64,000 nucleotides of DNA from Haemophilus_A paraphrohaemolyticus_A (lineage in GTDB: Bacteria > Pseudomonadota > Gammaproteobacteria > Enterobacterales > Pasteurellaceae): contig NZ_QEQF01000001.1 in assembly GCF_003253115.1 (NCBI RefSeq), forward strand, positions 186,001 through 250,000, read 5' to 3'. Position numbers and translations under genes: made by a program. How positions within the stretch are numbered: position 1 is the stretch's first letter; every line of letters starts with the position of its first letter. Below are positions 17,806 through 26,374 of the stretch, piece by piece. The notes below the pieces were generated by a model. It was given only the letters and a program-made list of their open reading frames with translations. It was not told where the DNA came from and made no database searches.

Positions 17806-17838
17806 TTACATTAGTTTCTCTTTAAATTTGCAACTCAA

Positions 17839-18312
17839 TTACAGTGCTTCAAATGGCACTTTCACTACCAATTTCTTCACGGTTTGGCATTTACCATTTA
17901 CGGCATTACCTGGTTTATGCGGTTCATAAGGTAGGAAGATCGCGAACATATTTGGTTTTAACACAACTTCATTTTTGCCTTCTAACACTTCTGTTAATGT
18001 GAGTTGATAGTCGTCTTCATCACGATATTCATCATATTGAGCCAAATCAGGTTGTGCCACACTATATTCAATCATCTCTTCGCCTGAAATAAGCAACTGA
18101 ATATCAATAAATTTACGGTGCATTTCCGCCTTTTTAGTTTCAGGTAACACAGTGTCAAATGACATCACATTCATTTTAATGCCATCAAGTAGTTCGTGTG
18201 AGCCTTCTTCTAAATTAGCTAAATCTAAGTTTTTTAATTTCTCACAGCACTTCACAAACACTGGAGCTAGTGATTTTGCGTAATCTGCACGTGATAAATC
18301 GCCGTATAACAT
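17839..18312 (-). CDS. nanQ: YhcH/NanQ-family sialic acid anomerase
   Basis: A 157-residue cupin-fold protein of the YhcH family (DUF386). NanQ of E. coli speeds the interconversion of sialic acid anomers so that the aldolase can use the bacterial supply. Family marks are HRKFIDIQLLISGEE and FLPYEPHKPG with its metal-binding His residues. The start is placed at 18312 because AGAGGA lies eight bases upstream; a longer frame beginning at 18375 would overlap nagA and adds a basic tail not typical of the family. Last gene of the nan operon, 43 bases behind nagA. Confidence 0.88.
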   Translation of the reverse strand: MLYGDLSRADYAKSLAPVFVKCCEKLKNLDLANLEEGSHELLDGIKMNVMSFDTVLPETKKAEMHRKFIDIQLLISGEEMIEYSVAQPDLAQYDEYRDEDDYQLTLTEVLEGKNEVVLKPNMFAIFLPYEPHKPGNAVNGKCQTVKKLVVKVPFEAL

Positions 18313-18355
18313 AGTAAATCCTCTTTTTCGTAAATTTTTTCTTAAATTCGATCGC

Positions 18356-19501
18356 TTAGTTAGCTTTCCATTCACCGTTTACCACTGTACCAATCACTTT
18401 GTAATTTGGGGTAAATACCGCCAAGTTCGCGACTTTGCCTTTTTCAACAGAACCTAAACGGTCATCCACACCAATTGCACGTGCTGGGTAGAGGTTACTC
18501 ATTCGGATCGCTTCAGCAAGCGGAATTTCGACATATTCTACCGCATTTTTGATGGATTCCATCATTGTAATAGAAGCCCCTGCGATTGTACCATTGGCAT
18601 CGAAACAACGCCCCTCTTTGATGTAAATGATTTTACCAACGAAGGTGAAACTTTCTAATTCTGGCGGTGCGCCTGCTGCGGCAAGTGAGTCGGTTACGAT
18701 ACAAAGTTTATCTCCTTTCGCTTTTTTATCAATACGAACATTGCCATAATTCACGTGAACACCATCGACAATAATACCCGTGTAAACATCAGAATCTAGC
18801 ACTGCCCCAACTACACCCATTGCACGTCCAGAACTGATTGGCGACATGGCATTGTGTAAGTGGGTAGCGAAAGTTGCTCCTTTATGGAACGCCGCTTTTG
18901 CGACTTCATAGGTAGCATTTGAGTGCCCTACGGAAACAATAATCCCTGCTTTGACAAAATCAGGCGTGTAATTGATAGTCGGATTTTCTGCTGCAATCGT
19001 TAATTTAGTGATCACATCTGCATTTTTGCATAGAAAATCTTTCATTTCAGGCGAAATTTCGCGGATATATTCAGGACGGTGAACCCCTTTTTTCTCAATG
19101 CTGAGGTAAGGACCTTCAATGTGCAAGCCTAATGCTTGGTTTTTATGACGGTTAAGGTATTCACGCATCACGCCTACTGCCATTTTGATGTTTTCATCAG
19201 GGGCAGTAATAAAGGTTGGCAGGAAGCTAGTACAGCCTGATTTCAAATTGGTTGCTTGCATAATTTCAAGCGTTTCGACAGTGGTTTGGTCGTTAAACAT
19301 CACGCCACCACAACCATTTAATTGCAAGTCGATAAAGCCTGAGGTTAGGTTGTTGCCTTGTAAATCAATCGCTTTGATGCCAGCTTCTAATTCAGCTTGT
19401 GGGATTACCGCTTCGATGGTTTCGCCATCAATCACTACTGCATAATCACGCAAAACATCATATTTTGTGTAAATTACACTATTGGTTAATGCATATCTCA
19501 T
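18356..19501 (-). CDS. nagA: N-acetylglucosamine-6-phosphate deacetylase
   Basis: Cytoplasmic amidohydrolase that turns GlcNAc-6-phosphate into glucosamine-6-phosphate and acetate. Seen in the 381-residue protein: GFIDLQLNGCGG near 57-68, GHSNATYEVAKAAF, THLHNAMSPI and the catalytic Asp in CIVTDSLAAAG. In the pathway it acts after NanA, NanK and NanE and before NagB. It is separated from nagB by a 95-base gap filled by a palindromic repeat, and is followed by nanQ. Confidence 0.96.
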   Translation of the reverse strand: MRYALTNSVIYTKYDVLRDYAVVIDGETIEAVIPQAELEAGIKAIDLQGNNLTSGFIDLQLNGCGGVMFNDQTTVETLEIMQATNLKSGCTSFLPTFITAPDENIKMAVGVMREYLNRHKNQALGLHIEGPYLSIEKKGVHRPEYIREISPEMKDFLCKNADVITKLTIAAENPTINYTPDFVKAGIIVSVGHSNATYEVAKAAFHKGATFATHLHNAMSPISSGRAMGVVGAVLDSDVYTGIIVDGVHVNYGNVRIDKKAKGDKLCIVTDSLAAAGAPPELESFTFVGKIIYIKEGRCFDANGTIAGASITMMESIKNAVEYVEIPLAEAIRMSNLYPARAIGVDDRLGSVEKGKVANLAVFTPNYKVIGTVVNGEWKAN

Positions 19502-19537
19502 ATTTTGTTCCTTGTTATATTATCTTTTTTGTATTTT

Positions 19538-19582
19538 GGCGTGTTCAACACACCCCTACATTTGAGCAACACAGTTACTATA
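19538..19582. repeat. Palindromic intergenic repeat, family B, copy 1
   Basis: GGCGTGTTCAACACACCCCTACA then GAGCAACACAGTTACTATA. The tail recurs almost unchanged at 23328-23343 and 44689-44705. It lies between nagB and nagA. Confidence 0.6.
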
Positions 19583-19596
19583 GATAAACAAAATCA

Positions 19597-20409
19597 TTAT
19601 TTAGTTTGATAATCAGTACCTGCAACCGAACATTCTAATTCGGTAAAGTATTTCACCGTTTTTACTTTCAATTCTTGTTGTGCAGGTTCATCACAAACAA
19701 GCAAGAAATGCCGGTGCATTTGTAACGCACTTACCGTCCATAAATGGTTGATACTGCCCTCAACTGCAGCTTGCACAGCAAGGGCTTTTTGATGTCCTGT
19801 CGCTAAAATCATCACTTCTTCTGCGTCTAATAATGTACCCACGCCAATGGTTAATGCGTATTTTGGCACTTTATTCACATCATTATCAAAGAAACGAGAG
19901 TTTGCAATTAAGGTATCTTGGGTTAACGTTTTAATACGAGTACGAGAACTTAATGAGGAGGCTGGTTCATTAAATGCGATATGACCATCGACTCCAACGC
20001 CGCCCATGAAAAGATTGATTTTACCGTAAGATTTAATTTTTTCTTCATAACGACGACATTCCGCATTATGGTCATCTGTGTTACCGTTTAGAATGTTGAT
20101 ATTCTCAGGCAAAATATCAATGTGGTTGAAGAAATTGTTGTACATAAAGCTGTGATAGCTTTCTGGGTGTTCTACAGGCAATCCGACATATTCGTCCATA
20201 TTGAAAGTGACAACATGTTTAAAGCTCACTTCGCCTGCTTGATAAAGTCGGATCAGTTCTTGATAAGTTTTTAAGGGGGTACCACCAGTGGGTAAACCCA
20301 ATACGAAAGGTCGTTCGGCAGTCGGTTGGAAATCATTGATACGATTTACGATATGTTGTGCTGCCCAGCGGCTTACTTGTTGTTCTGTTTGTAACGGAAT
20401 AAAACGCAT
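19597..20409 (-). CDS. nagB: Glucosamine-6-phosphate deaminase
   Basis: Cytoplasmic enzyme that converts glucosamine-6-phosphate to fructose-6-phosphate and ammonia, the exit of amino sugars into glycolysis. The 270-residue protein keeps the E. coli catalytic residues at identical numbers: Asp72, Asp141, His143 and Glu148. GLPTGGTPLK (38-47) binds the phosphate. It is the fifth gene of the nan operon. In enterobacteria it is allosterically activated by GlcNAc-6-phosphate; the same is likely but not visible here. Confidence 0.97.
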   Translation of the reverse strand: MRFIPLQTEQQVSRWAAQHIVNRINDFQPTAERPFVLGLPTGGTPLKTYQELIRLYQAGEVSFKHVVTFNMDEYVGLPVEHPESYHSFMYNNFFNHIDILPENINILNGNTDDHNAECRRYEEKIKSYGKINLFMGGVGVDGHIAFNEPASSLSSRTRIKTLTQDTLIANSRFFDNDVNKVPKYALTIGVGTLLDAEEVMILATGHQKALAVQAAVEGSINHLWTVSALQMHRHFLLVCDEPAQQELKVKTVKYFTELECSVAGTDYQTK

Positions 20410-20437
20410 ATTACCCTCCAGTGGTAGGAAATAGGCT

Positions 20438-20510
20438 GGTAGGGTGTGTGGCAGATGCCACGCACGTATATTGAAGATTGGTGCGTGAAATATACCATTT
20501 CACCCCCTAC
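20438..20510. repeat. Palindromic intergenic repeat, family B-like, copy 2
   Basis: Outer ends TAGGGTGTG and CACCCCCTA in inverted order, with an inner hairpin GTGTGTGGCA / TGCCACGCAC (20443-20462). It fills the nagB-nanA gap and runs into an uptake signal. Confidence 0.5.
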
Positions 20511-20518
20511 AAGCGGTC
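20509..20518 (+). repeat. DNA uptake signal sequence (Apl type)
   Basis: ACAAGCGGTC, full core of the Actinobacillus/Mannheimia-type uptake signal, between nagB and nanA. Confidence 0.75.
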
Positions 20519-20533
20519 TATTTTTATAGAAAA

Positions 20534-21412
20534 TTACAAATATTTCGCTTTCAACTCTTTCGCACGTGCTAATTGTGCATCGGTTGCTTTTGCGGTCATT
20601 GGTTCACGGCAGTAACCTGCATCCACACCTTCCAATTTAAGCAATTCTTTGATGGTTAAATATAAACCGTTCGCTAAAATGCCTTCAATTAAATCGTTAG
20701 TCACATGTTGGATTTCTAACGCCTCTTTGAGTTTACCTGCTTTGGTTAATTCAAAGATTTGACGAGCACGCACGCCGTTTACGTTGAATGTTGAACCGAT
20801 TGCACCATCCACACCTAAAGATGCCGCTGGTAACATCATTTCATCAAAACCAGCCCAGATTAAGTGGTTTGGATAGGCTTTTTTCAAGCGTTCTAATAAG
20901 TAGAAATCGCCTGCGGTAAATTTCACGCCTAATACTTTCGGGTTTTTGTAAAGTTCGCCGAATTGTTCAATGCCCATATTTACGCCTGTTAAGAACGGAA
21001 TTGAGTACACAATCATATTGTTGCCAGTTTCAGCAATGATGGTGTCGTAGTAGTGTTTGATTTCAGAAAAGCTAAATTTGTAGTAGAACGGAGTTACCGC
21101 AGATAAACTGTCGTAGCCTAACTCTGTCGCATATTTACCTAATTCCACCGCTTCTTTTAAGTTTACACTACCCACTTGGGCGATTAGTGCGATCTCATCT
21201 TTCGCTTCATCTTTTGCAATACGGAAAACTTCTTTTTTCTCTTCGGTCGAAAGCATAAAGTTCTCGCCAGTTGAACCGCCTACATATAAACCATCTACTT
21301 TCATTTTGTCGATGTTGTGGCGAATAATTTGGCGTAAACCTTTTTCATTAATTGAGCCATCTTCGTTGAATGACACTAATAATGCACTGAAAATACCTTT
21401 TAAATCACGCAT
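20534..21412 (-). CDS. nanA: N-acetylneuraminate lyase
   Basis: Cytoplasmic class I aldolase that splits N-acetylneuraminate into pyruvate and N-acetylmannosamine. Lys164 in GVKFTAGDFYLLE forms the Schiff base and Tyr136 in VYSIPFLTG assists. GGSTGENFMLS (45-55) binds the carboxylate of the substrate. The 292 residues and the numbering agree with the Haemophilus enzyme. The gene lies 18 bases behind the regulator gene nanR, so the two are co-transcribed. Confidence 0.97.
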   Translation of the reverse strand: MRDLKGIFSALLVSFNEDGSINEKGLRQIIRHNIDKMKVDGLYVGGSTGENFMLSTEEKKEVFRIAKDEAKDEIALIAQVGSVNLKEAVELGKYATELGYDSLSAVTPFYYKFSFSEIKHYYDTIIAETGNNMIVYSIPFLTGVNMGIEQFGELYKNPKVLGVKFTAGDFYLLERLKKAYPNHLIWAGFDEMMLPAASLGVDGAIGSTFNVNGVRARQIFELTKAGKLKEALEIQHVTNDLIEGILANGLYLTIKELLKLEGVDAGYCREPMTAKATDAQLARAKELKAKYL

Positions 21413-21430
21413 AATGTTCTCCTAAATTTT

Positions 21431-22297
21431 TTACTTTACACGTTGTTCAAGAATGACATTGAGGGTTTTTTGCTTAATCTTAGCAGCATGTTCTTCTTCG
21501 CTCTGCACCAATAAAGCGTAAATTAAATCTAATACAAAGAGTTGGGCGATTTTGGTTCTAATCGAATCGCCTTGTAGTTTGCCTTGTTTGTTACCATTGA
21601 CTAACACATAGTCGGCATATTCGGTCACAGGCGAACGTAAACTGTGCGTAATTGCCACAGTTTTCGCCCCATTTTGTTGAGCTATTTTTAATGCGTGAGC
21701 CGTTTCCTGTGAATAACCTGAATGGCTAATTCCAATCGCCACATCGTTTTCTTTCAATAATGCTGCTTGCATATACATAAAGTGATTATTGCCCGTTGCA
21801 TCCACAGGAATACCAATTCGCATCAATTTATTTTTGGCATCTTCTGCGGTAACGCCTGAAGATCCTGCCCCGAAAATAAATACTCTGCCCGCTTTTTTAA
21901 TCTCTTCGACCACTCTATCAAGCTGTTTTAAATCCAACAGATTGATGGTTTCATTCACCACGCTCGTAATTGAAGCTTGTAATTTTTGGGCAATGGTAAA
22001 AGTCTCATCTGATGCTAGAATTTCAGTATCTAACATCATCTCATCTTGGCTCTCTTTTGTCGCCAACTCGATGGATAACTCCAATTTAAAATCGCTAAAT
22101 CCTTTAAATCCAACAGTTCGACAAAAACGCACTAAGGTCGCTTCACCTACATCCAAATGTTTTGCTATTTCAGAAAGCGGGCTTTGCACCACCAAATCCG
22201 GCGAAAGTAAAATCGTATCCGCAATTTTTTTCTCTGATTTCGTCAAGCTATGATAGAGCGAACTAATGGTGCTCAATACACTAGATGTTTTTGTCAT
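21431..22297 (-). CDS. nanR: RpiR-family regulator of sialic acid genes (SiaR/NanR)
   Basis: A 288-residue transcription factor: N-terminal RpiR helix-turn-helix (about 20-70, SEIAKHLDVGEATLVRFCRTVGF) and a C-terminal SIS sugar-phosphate domain with FIFGAGSSG. The H. influenzae homologue SiaR sits at the same place in the operon and works with CRP, using glucosamine-6-phosphate as effector. The start at 22297 (MTKTSS) is preferred over 22312 because it begins the family-typical sequence. Gene order nanK-nanR-nanA is the same as in Haemophilus. Confidence 0.92.
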   Translation of the reverse strand: MTKTSSVLSTISSLYHSLTKSEKKIADTILLSPDLVVQSPLSEIAKHLDVGEATLVRFCRTVGFKGFSDFKLELSIELATKESQDEMMLDTEILASDETFTIAQKLQASITSVVNETINLLDLKQLDRVVEEIKKAGRVFIFGAGSSGVTAEDAKNKLMRIGIPVDATGNNHFMYMQAALLKENDVAIGISHSGYSQETAHALKIAQQNGAKTVAITHSLRSPVTEYADYVLVNGNKQGKLQGDSIRTKIAQLFVLDLIYALLVQSEEEHAAKIKQKTLNVILEQRVK

Positions 22298-22331
22298 CGT
22301 TTTCTCTCCCATGTTAATTGCGTGAAAATAG

Positions 22332-23213
22332 CTATTTTGAAAGTAATACGTCTTTCACCCAATATGCAGCGCCCACTAAGCCCGCATCTTGTCCAAATTT
22401 TGCTGCTTCTAATTCACAGCGATACACTGCGGGGATCTCTTGTAAGCATTTTTCCACTAAAGGCAAATATCCCTCAGCTAATCCTACACTACCGCCAATC
22501 GCAATTTTTTGAATATCTAAGCTAATCACTAAATCTGCAACTAAATGAGCAATCGCTTTGGCTGAACGCTCTAATAAAGCGGTCGATTTTACATCACCTT
22601 TTCTAAAACGTTCGAAAACCTCTTTGGGCTCGCAAGGATCTTCCCATTGAGAAGACACCGCTTCAATCGCACGCCCTGCAGCAATCGCCTCAACGCAACC
22701 TCGCCTGCCACAGCCACACACAGGACCATTCGGATCAGCCAACATATGACCGATATGCCCCGCAATTCCGTGAGGACCTGTCTGCAAGATTTTGTTTAAC
22801 ACAATCCCCCCGCCTACGCCTGTTGAAACGGTAATAAACGCGAAGTTCGACACTTGTTCATGATTTTGCAATTGATATTCCGCATAAGTCGCTGCTTGAG
22901 CATCATTTAATAGACCAATTGGCTTATCTGTATGTTTTGCAATGCTTACTTTAAGCGGAAACTCCGCTAAACCGCCTAAATTTTTCGGATTTAACGCCGT
23001 TAATATGCCGTTATTGATAATACCCGTTGAAGCGACCGCAACATAATCAAACTGCCCTTCATAATCGGCAAGCAGTTTCGCTAACGCCTGGTGCATTCCC
23101 TCTACCACATTCTCACGCGGTGTATGGATTTGCTGGCGTTGCTCGATTTCGCCATTTTTTACAATCGCTGCGGCAATTTTTGTCCCGCCAATGTCTAGTG
23201 CCAAACAACGCAT
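22332..23213 (-). CDS. nanK: N-acetylmannosamine kinase
   Basis: ROK-family kinase that phosphorylates N-acetylmannosamine at O6. The phosphate-binding DIGGTK is at 7-12 and the zinc motif CGCGRRGCVE lies in the middle of the 293-residue protein, as expected for active ROK kinases. It is followed 34 bases later by nanR and preceded by nanE, with a palindromic repeat in between. This intact zinc motif contrasts with its loss in the ROK repressor 6 kb away. Confidence 0.95.
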   Translation of the reverse strand: MRCLALDIGGTKIAAAIVKNGEIEQRQQIHTPRENVVEGMHQALAKLLADYEGQFDYVAVASTGIINNGILTALNPKNLGGLAEFPLKVSIAKHTDKPIGLLNDAQAATYAEYQLQNHEQVSNFAFITVSTGVGGGIVLNKILQTGPHGIAGHIGHMLADPNGPVCGCGRRGCVEAIAAGRAIEAVSSQWEDPCEPKEVFERFRKGDVKSTALLERSAKAIAHLVADLVISLDIQKIAIGGSVGLAEGYLPLVEKCLQEIPAVYRCELEAAKFGQDAGLVGAAYWVKDVLLSK

Positions 23214-23255
23214 AATCTATCCTTTTTTATTGAGACAATGTTGCTTTTTCTTTCA

Positions 23256-23343
23256 TAGGGGCAAATTACATTTGCCCTAATATTATTAGGTATGTCAGGG
23301 CGAATGTAATTCACCCCTACATTACAAGCAACATAGTTGCTAT
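23256..23343. repeat. Palindromic intergenic repeat, family B, copy 3
   Basis: A long near-palindrome: TAGGGGCAAATTACATTTGCCCT on the left mirrored by AGGGCGAATGTAATTCACCCCTA on the right, each arm also a hairpin by itself, then GCAACATAGTTGCTATA. It fills the nanE-nanK gap. Confidence 0.65.
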
Positions 23344-23351
23344 AAGAAAAT

Positions 23352-24038
23352 TTATCTCGCCGATTTAATCGCCGTTGCAAACCAGCTTACAATATGTTCC
23401 AAACGAGTTAATGCAGAACCCACGGTCACACAATCTGCGCCAATTTCAATCGCCACTTTCGCAAGCTCTGGCGTATTGTAACGACCTTCCGCCATCACAA
23501 AACAGCCTGCGGATTTCAAATCACGCACCAACTGATAATCTGGTTCTTCAGGCACTTCTCCCCCTGTGTAACCCGACATCGTGCTGCCGATAATATCAAA
23601 ACCAAGTTGCTTACAATATAACCCTTCTTCTAAATTTGAACAGTCTGCCATCGCTAAACAGCCCATATCGTGAATTTTTTTCACCGCACAGGCAATATCC
23701 ACAGGGCGCGGACGTTTCGTTCCATCTACCGCAATAATATCCGCCCCTGCATTGGCTAAATCTTCAATATCTTGTAAGAATGGAGTAATACGCACAGGAC
23801 TATCAGGCAAATCGCGTTTTACAATCCCGATAATCGGAATATTCACAAAAGGACGGGTTGCTTTAAGGTTATCTATCCCCTCAATACGCAAGCCAGATGC
23901 ACCCCCTACCACAGAAGCTTGTGCCATAGCAGAAACGATTTCAGGTTTATCCATCGGACCATCATCAACAGGTTGGCAAGAAGAAATAAGACCATATTGA
24001 ATTTGAGAAAGCACTTCTTGATGAGATAATTTCGACAT
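23352..24038 (-). CDS. nanE: N-acetylmannosamine-6-phosphate 2-epimerase
   Basis: TIM-barrel epimerase that turns ManNAc-6-phosphate into GlcNAc-6-phosphate, feeding NagA. In the 228 residues are VDDGPMDKPEIVSAMAQA near the start, IAVDGTKRPRP at the middle, MADCSNLEEG and the final phosphate site GADCVTVGSALTR. It is the first gene of the operon. A sigma-70-like promoter and a CRP-type site lie upstream. In H. influenzae the divergent neighbour is the SiaPQM transporter; here the next gene upstream is ligA. Confidence 0.95.
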   Translation of the reverse strand: MSKLSHQEVLSQIQYGLISSCQPVDDGPMDKPEIVSAMAQASVVGGASGLRIEGIDNLKATRPFVNIPIIGIVKRDLPDSPVRITPFLQDIEDLANAGADIIAVDGTKRPRPVDIACAVKKIHDMGCLAMADCSNLEEGLYCKQLGFDIIGSTMSGYTGGEVPEEPDYQLVRDLKSAGCFVMAEGRYNTPELAKVAIEIGADCVTVGSALTRLEHIVSWFATAIKSAR

Positions 24039-24101
24039 ATAAAACTCCTTGAGATAAGAACCATTTTGGAATAAGGAATGCCTAAAATTTTGACTTCCCG
24101 T

Positions 24102-24130
24102 ATTATATGAAAAGAAAACTCCATTTTAAA
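24102..24130 (-). promoter_or_regulatory. Promoter of the nan operon
   Basis: On the minus strand TTTAAA (24125-24130), 17 bases, TATAAT (24102-24107). The -10 is perfect and the -35 poor, as expected for a CRP-assisted promoter. Transcription would start near 24095, giving a leader of about 57 bases before nanE. Confidence 0.65.
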
Positions 24131-24157
24131 CATATTTTTGAAGTGTATTTCTAAAAG

Positions 24158-24173
24158 TGTGATCTAGGTCTCA
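24158..24173 (-). promoter_or_regulatory. CRP site of the nan operon
   Basis: TGTGA-TCTAGG-TCTCA on the plus strand, one mismatch from the TGTGA-N6-TCACA consensus. The centre is about 70 bases before the expected transcription start, a normal class I activation position. Confidence 0.7.
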
Positions 24174-24252
24174 TTTTTGAAGTAAATAAATAGGGAGTTT
24201 TACTCGACTACGACTAAAACTCCCTACTTTGTCAAAGTAATTACTAACTACT

Positions 24253-26295
24253 CTACTTCATCAGATCAATAAACTCTTGTTCAGATAAAATTTTTACACC
24301 CAATTCTTGCGCTTTGGCTAATTTTGAGCCTGCTTTTTCGCCTGCGATTAGGTAATCCGTTTTACTTGAAACTGAACCAGACACTTTACAACCTAAACCC
24401 TGTAGTAATGCTTTGGCTTGATCTCGGGTTAATTGACTTAATGTGCCAGTCAAAACCACATTTTTATCTTTCAGAGGATTGTCAGCAATTTCGACTTTTT
24501 CGACCGCTTGCCAATGAATACCTTGTGCTTGCAAATCTTCTACGACAGCAACATTATGCGGTTCTTTCCAGAATGAAACGATACGATTTGCTACCACTTC
24601 GCCCACATCTTGCACCTCTTGCAGTTGCTCAAAGGTTGCCACCTGAATTGCCTCCAGCGTACCAAAATGATTGGCTAAATTGAGTGCAGTTGATTCACCT
24701 ACATCACGAATACCCAACGCAAAAAGGAAACGAGGTAAGGTGGTTTGTTTCGCTTTTTCTAAGCTATTTAGGACATTTTGAGCCGATTTTTCTCCCATTC
24801 GCTCTAATCGCATCAAGATCGTTTTATCTAGCTTAAACAGATCTGCAGGCGTTTTAATGAGTTCGCTTGCCATCAATTGCTCAATCAGTTTTTCGCCCAC
24901 GCCTTCAATATCCATCGCTTTGCGGGAAACAAAGTGTTTTAATGCCTCTTTGCGTTGAGCTTCACAAAACAGCCCACCGGTGCAACGCGCTACCGCTTCG
25001 CCGTCTACACGAACTACTGCCGATTCACACACAGGACAAGCGGTCGGAAACACGATTTTTTTTGCATCCTCAGGACGACGCTCTGCCACCACACCAATAA
25101 TTTGCGGAATCACATCTCCTGCACGACGAATAATCACGGTATCCCCAATCGCAATACCAAGACGCTCAATTTCATCGCCATTATGTAAAGTTGCATTACT
25201 GACCGTAACCCCGGCAACAAATACAGGTTCAAGCTTCGCTACAGGCGTAATCGCCCCTGTTCGCCCCACTTGAAATTCCACATCATTAAGCACGGTCATC
25301 TCTTCTTGTGCAGGGAATTTATAGGCAATCGCCCAGCGCGGCGAACGAGAGATAAAACCAAGCTGCTCTTGCAAAGCAATCTCATTGACTTTCAACACAG
25401 TGCCATCAATGTCGTAGCCCAAATCTGGGCGTTTAGTTTGAATATCCGTATAAAATTCAGCTAACTGTTCTACCCCTTTGGCAAGGCAAATTTCGTTATT
25501 AACAGGAATACCAATCGATTTTAACCACTGCAAACGATCGAAATGCGTGTTTGGTAGAGGCTGCTCTGCCTCATAAATACCGATACCGTACGCATTCAGT
25601 GTAAGAGGGCGTTGTGCGGTAATTTTGGGATCTAACTGTCGAAGCGACCCAGCCGCCGCATTACGTGGGTTTGCAAAGGTTTTCTCGCCGTGCTCTAAAG
25701 CTCTTTCGTTTAACGCATTAAAGCCTTTTTGAGGCATAAACACCTCACCACGTACTTCAAGGCGAGCTGGCGGATTATCCGTATTCAAACGCAGCGGCAC
25801 ATTGCGAATAGTGCGAACGTTGGCGGTAATATCTTCGCCCGTGGTGCCATCGCCTCGTGTTGCGGCTTGAGTAAGCACGCCATTGACATACAAAATACTG
25901 ACCGCCAAACCGTCTAACTTAGGCTCGCAGCAAAACTCTATCGTTTCAGGGTTGCGATGAATTTGCCCTTCAATGCGGCGTAAAAAGCCTAATAATTCGT
26001 CATTTGAGAAGGCATTATCAAGAGAAAGCATTGGCAATTCATGGGTAATTTGCCTAAAGCCTGAAAGTGGTTTTGCACCAACTCGTTGTGTTGGCGAATC
26101 GTCGGTAATCAATTCGGGATGAGCTTTTTCAATCGCTTTGAGTTCATTCATTAAGCGGTCATATTCTGTATCTGGCACAAGCGGATTATCTAACACGTGG
26201 TAGTGATATTCATATTTACGCAATGTTTGGCGAAGTTGTTCCAACTCTGCTGCTGAAATTACTTGTTGATTTGAAGTGTTTGCAAATAAAGGCAT
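24253..26295 (-). CDS. ligA: NAD-dependent DNA ligase LigA
   Basis: Replicative DNA ligase. Counted from the proposed start (MPLFANTS), the adenylated lysine is Lys126 in CEPKLDG. OB fold, Cys4 zinc finger (CPVC..C..C), helix-hairpin-helix repeats and a C-terminal BRCT domain follow in 680 residues. The frame is open up to 26352, but that extension would run through the terminator at 26332-26349 and encodes a sequence unlike LigA, so 26295 is chosen; its Shine-Dalgarno is weak. The zipA-ligA order is the same as in E. coli. Confidence 0.95.
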   Translation of the reverse strand: MPLFANTSNQQVISAAELEQLRQTLRKYEYHYHVLDNPLVPDTEYDRLMNELKAIEKAHPELITDDSPTQRVGAKPLSGFRQITHELPMLSLDNAFSNDELLGFLRRIEGQIHRNPETIEFCCEPKLDGLAVSILYVNGVLTQAATRGDGTTGEDITANVRTIRNVPLRLNTDNPPARLEVRGEVFMPQKGFNALNERALEHGEKTFANPRNAAAGSLRQLDPKITAQRPLTLNAYGIGIYEAEQPLPNTHFDRLQWLKSIGIPVNNEICLAKGVEQLAEFYTDIQTKRPDLGYDIDGTVLKVNEIALQEQLGFISRSPRWAIAYKFPAQEEMTVLNDVEFQVGRTGAITPVAKLEPVFVAGVTVSNATLHNGDEIERLGIAIGDTVIIRRAGDVIPQIIGVVAERRPEDAKKIVFPTACPVCESAVVRVDGEAVARCTGGLFCEAQRKEALKHFVSRKAMDIEGVGEKLIEQLMASELIKTPADLFKLDKTILMRLERMGEKSAQNVLNSLEKAKQTTLPRFLFALGIRDVGESTALNLANHFGTLEAIQVATFEQLQEVQDVGEVVANRIVSFWKEPHNVAVVEDLQAQGIHWQAVEKVEIADNPLKDKNVVLTGTLSQLTRDQAKALLQGLGCKVSGSVSSKTDYLIAGEKAGSKLAKAQELGVKILSEQEFIDLMK

Positions 26296-26331
26296 AGTAA
26301 ACTCGAATTTAGTAAAAGGGTCGATAAAAAA

Positions 26332-26349
26332 GACCGCTTGCAAGCGGTC
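26332..26349 (-). terminator. Terminator made of two inverted uptake signals, behind zipA
   Basis: GACCGCTTG-CAAGCGGTC, a perfect 18-base palindrome of two Apl-type uptake signal cores, followed on the minus strand by TTTTTT. It lies between zipA and ligA and would partly uncouple them. Confidence 0.7.
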
Positions 26350-26374
26350 CATTTTCTAAAAAGTTTGCAGATGA

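Noticed and set aside
21789..22253. Plus-strand open frame of 154 codons opposite nanR
   Set aside because: Covers the conserved RpiR and SIS coding region in reverse; no start signal.
19538..23343. CRISPR array from the repeated blocks in the nan operon
   Set aside because: The copies are palindromic, far apart and lie between genes; there is no regular repeat-spacer pattern and no cas gene.
26296..26352. Longer ligA start
   Set aside because: The extension would be read from the uptake-signal terminator and encodes residues not seen in LigA.
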